NCBI RefSeq assembly: GCF_037023735.1
Contig: NZ_CP146069.1
Coordinates: forward strand, 3,327,501 to 3,391,500
Source of the DNA: Roseovarius sp. S88
Lineage (GTDB): Bacteria; Pseudomonadota; Alphaproteobacteria; Rhodobacterales; Rhodobacteraceae
Direction of reading: 5' to 3'
DNA: 64,000 bases
Shown: positions 57,867 to 64,000 of the stretch, piece by piece
Position numbering within the stretch: position 1 is the stretch's first letter
Layout of the letters: every line of letters starts with the position of its first letter
Made by a program: the position numbers and the translations under genes
The notes under the pieces: generated by a model
Seen by the model: only the letters and a program-made list of their open reading frames with translations
Databases searched by the model: none
Told to the model about the DNA's origin: nothing

Positions 57867-59840
57867 CTAATCCAGAGCCGCGGAAAACGTGGACCCGGTC
57901 AGTTCCTGGCTAAACGGTACAGGGTGCGGGTCACGTCCAAGCCGCGCGCGATACACCGGCAGGCTTTCCGCCACACGCATGACGTAGTTGCGTGTCTCGT
58001 TGAAAGGGATGTGTTCGATCCAGTCGATCACATCAACCCCGCCTCTGCGCGGATCGCCAAACCGTGACATCCACCGAGATGGGCGCGATGGCCCCGCATT
58101 GTAGGCTGCGGCCATCATCACGATGTTTCCGTCAAATCTCTGAGCCATACGCGCTAGATATTCGGCCCCAAGCTTTGCGTTGTATTTCCAATCCTCGAAA
58201 ACTCGAGCGCGGTTGTGGCCTGTGGCGCCAATGGCCCGTGCCATCTCAGCCGCCGTGGCTGGCATAAGCTGCATCAGCCCCATAGCTCCTGCGCCACTGG
58301 TGACAGTTTGGTCAAATTCACTTTCTCGACGCGCAATGGCCAATGACAATTCCGCCGGCACTGGCAACTTTAACGACTTGAGAGGATGCAACGGATAGTA
58401 AGGTCCCGGCAATGCCACGCCGCGCATAGCGGCCGTTTTCGACACCATCACCTGTAGATGTTCAGAACCAAGCGCGGCCATCGCATCGCCCAACTGCCCC
58501 AACTCGGTTCGGTTCAGGTCAAGAGCAAGATGTCGAAAGAACCGTTCCGCAAGGTTCTGGCGCCCATTCGCGTAGGCCAGCAACCCAGCTTGGAAAACAT
58601 CACGCTTGGCAAACTCGGCCTTGCGCCAGTCGGGAAATTCCTCATCTCCGACCAACTCAGGGTCCGACGGAAACCCGCCGCGTTCCGCGGCAAGCAAACC
58701 ATAAAAGCTTGTTTGGTGCAGCGCCCCTAATTCATAAGCCAGCGCGGCACCCTCCGCGTTGCCCATGGCCTCTTGCGCGCGCCCAAGCCAATACCCAGCG
58801 CGACCCAGCGAGATCGGCGTCTCAACCTTATCCATAAAGCGTTGGAAATGTGCGACCGCTGTCTCTGGATCATTCAGATCAGTCAGTGCGATGAACCCCG
58901 CCAGCCATTCCAGATCAGCGAAATGAGACCCTTCCACCAAACCATGCGTAGCAGCCAAGTCATACGCCGTTTGCGCAGCGCCATCGCGCATTCGGTCGCG
59001 CGCCAACTCCCGACGCCACCCTGCCCAGCGCTCGGCTTGCCCAAGACCATCGGCCTCGCGGCTCTGGCGCAAAATCATCTTTATGGCTTCGTCGCGCTCA
59101 CCTCGTTTGATGTGCCGATTGAAGAGGGCATAGGCGACATGCGGATTGCTCTTGGCACTCTTGGGCAGCTTTTCAAGACGCTTCAGCGCGCCAGTTTTCC
59201 CTGCCTCAATACTCTGCCGGATCTCAGCCAAAGCACGCGTTTCGTCATCCACCAAAGGCAACATCAAGGCCACGTCGCGCAGTCCACGCCAAAGTGCCAT
59301 ATCGAGCCGTGCTTTGTGATGCGGTTTCAGCAGTTCCGCCCAATCTTTCATGAAAGCGTTGTGTTCATCCGTGGTCAGGTCAAGCGTGCGCCATGCCAGA
59401 ACAACAGCGACTTCCGCATCACCCTCTCGCCCTTCGGCGCGCAACGCCTCGGCCAAGCCAAGGGCGGCACGCCCCGACTGCGGCGCACTGTTCTCAAAAA
59501 AGGCGATGACAGACTTTGGATCACCCTGCGCAATCGTCAACTCGCTCTTGCGACGCAGCAATTCAAGACCCGGCCAATCCGGATGGTCCTCGAGAAAGTT
59601 CAGTATGTCTTGCTGTGATCCATAACCTTCCCGCAACCTGTGCCACTCGATCAGTGCCGCAGCACCCGGTCCGCTGCGCTCCGCAAGACGTGTAGCGACA
59701 CTCCACCGCCCCGCTTGCATTGCGTCAAAGGCACTGGACAAAGGGCGCGGACCAACAGGCGCAGGTTCTCCAGCCAACACCGGGGGTGTCAGCACAAGAA
59801 CAGCAAAAACAAGGCTCAGGGTACGCAACATCTCTTGCAT
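57867..59840 (-). CDS. Soluble lytic murein transglycosylase (Slt70-like)
   Basis: A 657-residue periplasmic transglycosylase. Residues 1-22 are a signal peptide ([14 protein letters not shown]). The middle 430 residues are a TPR-like superhelix forming the Slt doughnut. The C-terminal SLT domain shows the catalytic Glu in [29 protein letters not shown], and the YNAG motif [17 protein letters not shown] at 59840 (or 59831). It diverges from dapA, a common alphaproteobacterial pair, and converges with the copper chaperone. Confidence 0.92.
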   Translation of the reverse strand: MQEMLRTLSLVFAVLVLTPPVLAGEPAPVGPRPLSSAFDAMQAGRWSVATRLAERSGPGAAALIEWHRLREGYGSQQDILNFLEDHPDWPGLELLRRKSELTIAQGDPKSVIAFFENSAPQSGRAALGLAEALRAEGREGDAEVAVVLAWRTLDLTTDEHNAFMKDWAELLKPHHKARLDMALWRGLRDVALMLPLVDDETRALAEIRQSIEAGKTGALKRLEKLPKSAKSNPHVAYALFNRHIKRGERDEAIKMILRQSREADGLGQAERWAGWRRELARDRMRDGAAQTAYDLAATHGLVEGSHFADLEWLAGFIALTDLNDPETAVAHFQRFMDKVETPISLGRAGYWLGRAQEAMGNAEGAALAYELGALHQTSFYGLLAAERGGFPSDPELVGDEEFPDWRKAEFAKRDVFQAGLLAYANGRQNLAERFFRHLALDLNRTELGQLGDAMAALGSEHLQVMVSKTAAMRGVALPGPYYPLHPLKSLKLPVPAELSLAIARRESEFDQTVTSGAGAMGLMQLMPATAAEMARAIGATGHNRARVFEDWKYNAKLGAEYLARMAQRFDGNIVMMAAAYNAGPSRPSRWMSRFGDPRRGGVDVIDWIEHIPFNETRNYVMRVAESLPVYRARLGRDPHPVPFSQELTGSTFSAALD

Positions 59841-60006
59841 TTTCCCAACCACAGACGATAGACAACGCCAGCCTAAGCAGACAATCAGACACAGTCTAAT
59901 CACTTGCTTGGCAGAAAGATGGCACCGGCATGGCCCGAACGGGACATGTCAATACACCAACCCAAGTGTTAAACCGCTTACGGCTAGACATAGAAAGGAG
60001 CGTATC

Positions 60007-60882
60007 ATGTTCAAAGGATCTTTTCCTGCTTTGGTCACGCCGTTCAAGAACGGCGAACTGGATATTGATACGCTCAAGAAGCTGGTTGAGTGGCATATTG
60101 GTGAAGGAAGTCATGGGCTTGTGCCGGTTGGAACTACTGGTGAAAGCCCAACACTGAGCCACGAAGAACACGAAAAAGTGGTGGAAGAAGTCGTGCGCGC
60201 TGCCGCTGGCCGTGTGCCTGTGATTGCTGGCGCAGGCAGTAACAACACGGTAGAATCCATCCGATTCATGCAACACGCCGAAAAAGTCGGTGCGAATGCT
60301 GCACTAGTTGTGACGCCATACTACAACAAACCGACCCAACGCGGTTTGATCGCCCACTTCACCGCGCTGCACGATTGTTGTGAGCTTCCAATCATTATCT
60401 ACAACATACCCGGTCGCTCGGTCGTTGACATGACACCTGAAACCATGGGCGAGTTGGCCAATCTGCCCCGGATTGTCGGCGTCAAGGATGCCACCGGCGA
60501 TTTGGCCCGCGTCAGCCAGCAGCGCATGACGTGCGGCACGGAGTTTTGCCAGATTTCCGGCGAAGACGCGACCGCACATGGGTTCAATGCCCAGGGCGGT
60601 GTCGGCGTCATTTCGGTTACCGCGAATGTGGCGCCAAAAATGGTAGCTGACGTCCAGAACGCCACGTTGTCCGGCGACTATGCCAAGGCACTGGAAATTC
60701 AGGATCGCCTGATGCCCCTTCACAAGGCCATTTTCACAGAGCCAGGCCTTGTAGGTGCAAAATACGCCATGTCTCGGCTTGGTCTGTGCGGCGAGGAAGT
60801 CCGCTCACCTCTCACAGGGCTTAGTGACGAGACGCGCGCTATGGTGGATGATGGGCTGCGCTTTGCCGGGCTGATGAACTAA
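60007..60882 (+). CDS. dapA: 4-hydroxy-tetrahydrodipicolinate synthase
   Basis: A 291-residue TIM-barrel lyase condensing pyruvate and aspartate semialdehyde in the lysine/diaminopimelate pathway. Signatures: [66 protein letters not shown] and the Schiff-base lysine in [13 protein letters not shown]. The ATG at 60007 has AAAGGAG upstream; the frame is open to 59908, but the extension is not family-like. The flavodoxin-like gene follows after 21 bases. Confidence 0.96.
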   Translation: MFKGSFPALVTPFKNGELDIDTLKKLVEWHIGEGSHGLVPVGTTGESPTLSHEEHEKVVEEVVRAAAGRVPVIAGAGSNNTVESIRFMQHAEKVGANAALVVTPYYNKPTQRGLIAHFTALHDCCELPIIIYNIPGRSVVDMTPETMGELANLPRIVGVKDATGDLARVSQQRMTCGTEFCQISGEDATAHGFNAQGGVGVISVTANVAPKMVADVQNATLSGDYAKALEIQDRLMPLHKAIFTEPGLVGAKYAMSRLGLCGEEVRSPLTGLSDETRAMVDDGLRFAGLMN

Positions 60883-60903
60883 CCCGAGGGACGCGGCAGA
60901 CCG

Positions 60904-61389
60904 ATGTCAGAGCTGCTGATCGTCTATCATTCCCGCACCGGCGGCAGCCGCCAAATGGCACAGGCTGCCGCTGAGGCCGCAGAGACCGAGATCACGACAA
61001 CGCTTGTCAAAGCGGCAGAGGCCACACCCGAAGACCTCTTGCAAGCCTCGGGCTATATCTTCTGCGCACCGGAGAATCTGGCCGCCATATCCGGCGTCAT
61101 GAAGGATTTCTTTGATCGTTGCTACTACCCTGTTTTGGGCAAGATCGAAGGCCGCCCCTACGCCCAAATGGTCTGTGCCGGGTCAGACGGCGAAAACGCC
61201 GTCCGCCAGATCGCCCGGATCGCCACAGGGTGGCGGTTGAAAGTCATCCAAGAGCCGATCATCGTGTGTACCCATGCGCAGACGCCCGACGCCATATTGG
61301 CGGAGAAGAAGTTAACGAACGAACAGCTCGCCCCGTGCCGTGATCTGGGCCAGGCGTTTGGTGCGGGGTTGAGTATGGGGGTGTTTTGA
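60904..61389 (+). CDS. Flavodoxin-like NAD(P)H oxidoreductase
   Basis: A 161-residue flavodoxin-fold protein. The FMN phosphate loop is LLIVYHSRTGGSRQMAQ, and FCAPENLAAISGVMKDFFDR and a CAGSDGENAVRQIARI stretch are the second and third flavin contacts. It resembles NAD(P)H:quinone oxidoreductase-type flavodoxins of roseobacters; substrate unknown. It probably shares a message with dapA. Convergent with the NYN gene, 11 bases apart. Confidence 0.85.
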   Translation: MSELLIVYHSRTGGSRQMAQAAAEAAETEITTTLVKAAEATPEDLLQASGYIFCAPENLAAISGVMKDFFDRCYYPVLGKIEGRPYAQMVCAGSDGENAVRQIARIATGWRLKVIQEPIIVCTHAQTPDAILAEKKLTNEQLAPCRDLGQAFGAGLSMGVF

Positions 61390-61400
61390 GAGCCTAAAAC

Positions 61401-62093
61401 CTATTTCTCGCATTGTATGTACACATTCGTTTCGCCCTCGGTTTTTGTTGCAAAACCTTTAATGGTTTTGACCATGTCAATGAGCTTCGTATGACCATAG
61501 TTGCGGGGATCAAAATCTGGTTTATCTGCTCTAATTAACTGGCCTATTCTATTCAAAGGATACCACTCTACATCTAAATCTATCTTTTCGATCGCCCTTA
61601 AAATCAGTATTTTGGCTTCTTTTTTCAAAGCATCAGTGTTCTTATCGACAGGTTTCTGAGATATAGTTTCGATTGCTACAAATCGGTTACAGGCATTCTT
61701 TAACGCGCTCGGCGTCTTACGTTCACCGATTACGTTTACTGTTAATCCACTTTCCCTGATACGACTGGCCAGTCGAGTAAAATCACTGTCGGAAGACACC
61801 AAGACAAACTCGTCAAAGTGACCAGTATGCAGAATATCCATCGCATCAATCACTAAGCCTATATCAGACGCGTTTTTACCTTTGGTATTAGCTGACTGCT
61901 GATGCTGGACTAAGCCCAGTTCCTGCGCCGCTTTGCTCCATCCAGAGAGACGAGCATCAGACCAATCCCCATACACGCGTCGCAAACCCGGTTCTCCGTA
62001 CTTGGTCACTTCGCGTAGAATCGCATCAGCGTGTTTTGCAGGAACGTTATCCGCATCAATCAACACCGCCAAAAGCTTTGGGTCGTCAGGCAT
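61401..62093 (-). CDS. NYN (LabA/DUF88) domain protein with LOTUS/OST-HTH-like C-terminus
   Basis: A 230-residue protein. The N-terminal NYN/PIN-like ribonuclease domain shows the acidic metal residues in AVLIDADNVPAKHA, NASDIGLVIDAMDIL and LVSSDSDFTRLASRI. The C-terminal part (about 150-230) resembles OST-HTH/LOTUS (LNRIGQLI, FDPRNYGHTKLIDMVKTI), an RNA-binding fold that often accompanies NYN. The gene is visibly more AT-rich than its neighbours and uses codons such as TTA and AAT freely, suggesting recent transfer. AAGGAG precedes the ATG at 62093; a TTG at 62099 is an alternative. RNA cleavage is inferred. Confidence 0.87.
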   Translation of the reverse strand: MPDDPKLLAVLIDADNVPAKHADAILREVTKYGEPGLRRVYGDWSDARLSGWSKAAQELGLVQHQQSANTKGKNASDIGLVIDAMDILHTGHFDEFVLVSSDSDFTRLASRIRESGLTVNVIGERKTPSALKNACNRFVAIETISQKPVDKNTDALKKEAKILILRAIEKIDLDVEWYPLNRIGQLIRADKPDFDPRNYGHTKLIDMVKTIKGFATKTEGETNVYIQCEK

Positions 62094-62146
62094 AGGCAAT
62101 CTCCTTTAGATCACTCTGCCTGACTACAACCCAAAGTAAAACTCAC

Positions 62147-63015
62147 TTAGGCGTTTTCGCCGATCTTATCCTGTGTCTGCGTCTCAAAGTCCGACGCGTC
62201 ATGCCGTTCCCAGAGCTGCTCAGATGGATCCCCCATAGTCCGGTTCACCATGCGGCCGCGTTGAACCGTTGGGCGGTCGAGGATTTTCTCGGCCCAGGCC
62301 ACAACGTTTTTGTACTCATGCACGGACAGGAACGTTCCAGCGTTATACTGCCGCCCAAGCGCCAAGTTCCCGTACCAGGGCCAAATCGCCATATCGGCGA
62401 TGCTATAGTCATTCCCCGCGATGTAGGGCCGGTCCGCAAGGCGCTTGTCGAGCACGTCAAGCTGACGCTTGGTTTCCATGGCAAAGCGGTCAATCGGGTA
62501 TTGCCATTTTTCAGGCGCATAGGCGTAGAAGTGACCAAAGCCGCCGCCCAAATACGGCGCGCTCCCCATTTGCCACATCAGCCAGTTCATGACCTCCGTG
62601 CGTTCCGGGCCTGATGAAGGAAGAAACACCCCAAATTTCTCTGCCAAGTGGATGAGGATCGAACCAGATTCGAACACATGCAAAGGCTCGGCTCCGCTAC
62701 GATCCACGAGGGCGGGTATTTTTGAGTTTGGGTTCACCTCAACAAAGCCTGACCCGAACTGATCCCCATCGCCAATCCTAATAAGCCACGCGTCATATTC
62801 CGCATCGTGCCCAGCCGCCAGAAGCTCTTCGAACATCACAGTGATCTTCACCCCATTGGGTGTGCCCATCGAGTAAAGCTGAAACGGATGCTTGCCTACC
62901 GGCAGCTCTTTGTCATGCATTGCCCCGGCGATAGGACGATTGGTCGACGCAAACGTGCCGCCATTCTCTTGTTCCCAGGTCCAGACTTCGGGGGGGTATA
63001 GGTATCATCGCTCAT
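62147..63015 (-). pseudogene. yghU: YghU-type glutathione S-transferase, frameshifted near the 5' end
   Basis: A GST of the YghU/Nu class, which binds two glutathione molecules and reduces organic hydroperoxides. The main frame (62147-62920) carries VGKHPFQLYSMGTPNGVK, AWLIRIGDGDQFGSGFVEVN, MAIWPWYGNLALGRQY and ERHDASDFETQT, closely like E. coli YghU. The N-terminus is in another frame: from an ATG at 63015, after GAGGA, it gives MSDDTYTPP, then needs one extra base at the G7 run 62990-62996 to continue as EVWTWEQENGG...FASTNRPI into the main frame. Restored length is about 289. It may be an error or a real frameshift. Confidence 0.87.
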
Positions 63016-63114
63016 CGGGGCGTTTCCTCATTGATACGTGCGTTGCCCAAGAGGTAACGGCCTTCACCGCCGATGCAAGTGCGTTGCTGCACACATAACT
63101 GTGCAATACAGGAT

Positions 63115-63711
63115 TTAGCTTGTCGGGATCGGCTCTGACGACGGATCACTCGCTTTCAAAATACCTCGCGCGCGTTTCCAGGCGAACACCTCTTGCCGAT
63201 GCACCCAGGTGTATTTTTCATCCTGCAAGGTTGGTGCCCAGTAAAGAATGCCGCTAAAGCGCCACGGGTCTAGAACCATTCCCTCGTCAAATTCATCCCC
63301 GACAGCGGACACGATCACCGTCGAATGATCAATGAGAAGCCGCGTGTGCGCGTTGGCGATGGCGCGGTGGGTGATCAGCGTCTGAAAATTTTCCTGCTCC
63401 AGGCGCTTCTGCATATCTTCCGCCCAATGCCAGCACAGCCCCCGCGGGCGCGATCCTGCATTTACTTTTATGTTGTGCACGATAGCTGAGTCCGTGACGC
63501 CATACTGTTGGCGCAGAACCTTGGGATAGTTGATGCCGATATCGGCAGCGCGCAGCGCCTCGGCGGGATCGATCGACGGGTTCAACGCCGTGATCCCATT
63601 GGCCAGGCGGCTGACCTCATCAGGAGCATGAACAGGTGGTGTCGCACAGCCTACGAGAGCGGCCGTTGAGACCAAAGAAAGAGAGAAAGCACGGCGCGTA
63701 AACTGCGTCAT
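63115..63711 (-). CDS. Lipoprotein of unknown function with possible Cys-His-Asp triad
   Basis: A 198-residue predicted lipoprotein: TAALVGCATPP holds the lipobox Cys near residue 22, after a Tat-like TRRAF start. The remainder has GLCWHWAEDMQKRL, then NAHTRLLIDHSTVIVSA, then GMVLDPWRFSGILYWAP; a Cys, His and Asp in that order resemble a transglutaminase/papain-like triad, but I cannot confirm the fold. No family recognised. ATG at 63711. It lies between the GST and the alcohol dehydrogenase. Confidence 0.72.
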   Translation of the reverse strand: MTQFTRRAFSLSLVSTAALVGCATPPVHAPDEVSRLANGITALNPSIDPAEALRAADIGINYPKVLRQQYGVTDSAIVHNIKVNAGSRPRGLCWHWAEDMQKRLEQENFQTLITHRAIANAHTRLLIDHSTVIVSAVGDEFDEGMVLDPWRFSGILYWAPTLQDEKYTWVHRQEVFAWKRARGILKASDPSSEPIPTS

Positions 63712-63826
63712 TCGAACCCCAAAAGACTGTTCCAATGGCCACGTGTTATCGCGTCGCAAAACGGCTGTCGAGACAAGGGTTTGTTATCTCGCTGAGAGAC
63801 CATCAAAGCAGGTGGCTCATGTGATC

Positions 63827-64000
63827 TCAGTACACCACCACCGAGCGGATGCTTTCACCTGAATGCATCAGATCAAAGCCCTTGTTGATGTCTTCCAATG
63901 GCATGGTGTGGGTGATCATCGGGTCAATCTCGATCTTGCCGTCCATGTACCAGTCAACGATCTTGGGCACATCAGTCCGCCCGCGTGCGCCGCCGAAGGC
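63827..64000 (-). CDS. S-(hydroxymethyl)glutathione dehydrogenase / class III alcohol dehydrogenase, C-terminal part
   Basis: The last 57 residues of a zinc alcohol dehydrogenase whose beginning lies beyond the right edge. The sequence AFGGARGRTDVPKIVDWYMD and the end FDLMHSGESIRSVVVY match the class III (glutathione-dependent formaldehyde dehydrogenase) family. The enzyme oxidises S-hydroxymethylglutathione to S-formylglutathione with NAD+ in formaldehyde detoxification, important for methylated-compound users. Frame is open to base 64000. Confidence 0.92.
   Translation of the reverse strand, partial: AFGGARGRTDVPKIVDWYMDGKIEIDPMITHTMPLEDINKGFDLMHSGESIRSVVVY

Noticed and set aside
58773..59618. 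A 281-residue plus-strand open frame
   Set aside because: Antisense to the Slt-type transglycosylase; composition typical of shadow frames.

Overview
The window is a gene-dense stretch (about 66 protein genes, no rRNA, tRNA, CRISPR array or insertion sequence seen) from an alphaproteobacterium, most likely a marine Rhodobacteraceae (Roseobacter-group) chromosome. I infer this from the content: an RpoH2-type sigma-32, DnaE2, DUF4399 and PCu(A)C proteins, the glnD/murJ/trpS and rsmI/yraN/gshB neighbourhoods, candidate GTTC-N7-GTTC LexA and TTAA-N7-TTAA CtrA sites, and Rhodobacteraceae-like protein sequences throughout. It is mostly core chromosome with small accessory patches.

Layout. 1-6.9 kb: the end of rnr, a WYL regulator, an MltB-type transglycosylase, then a four-gene minus-strand operon with stop/start overlaps (M17 aminopeptidase, NlpC/P60, agmatinase-like hydrolase, methyltransferase). 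7-9.5 kb: a degenerate HPt-like protein diverging from an inorganic-carbon module (frameshifted beta-carbonic anhydrase, SbtA, SbtB-like PII). 9.5-13.9 kb: DUF4139 protein, asd, and an ArsR-permease pair. 14-18.7 kb: a capsule patch (kpsT, kpsE, kdsA, phosphomannomutase). 18.8-29.2 kb: a long minus-strand run (C-terminally truncated dnaE2 with a candidate LexA box, secreted protein, rppH, M3 peptidase, membrane-anchored MoeB/ThiF, dut, coaBC, ChaN, rpoH2). 29.3-37.4 kb: cobalamin genes, a GST with a YHS-like tail, comM with a candidate CtrA site, alpha/beta hydrolase, gshB, yraN, rsmI, LpoA-like lipoprotein. 37.4-45.8 kb: glnD, phosphoesterase, murJ, a rhomboid homologue lacking its catalytic residues, trpS, redoxin. 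45.8-57 kb: VOC protein, aminotransferase, FadH-like reductase, DUF4399, ECF sigma/anti-sigma, LysR, FMN reductase, MaoC-like hydratase, and a split MnmC (FAD oxidase and MnmD diverging). 57-64 kb: copper chaperone, Slt-type transglycosylase, dapA, flavodoxin, an AT-rich NYN-LOTUS gene, a YghU-type GST (frameshifted), a lipoprotein and the end of a class III alcohol dehydrogenase.

The most useful cross-window observation is that three conserved genes (carbonic anhydrase, MoeB, YghU), and possibly the ECF sigma gene, are each broken by the apparent loss of one base in a homopolymer run. This fits homopolymer under-calling in the assembly or real frameshift mutations; raw reads would decide. 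The strongest biological oddity is the rhomboid homologue in which serine, histidine and both oxyanion residues are replaced. I found no clear multi-gene system that is wholly undescribed.
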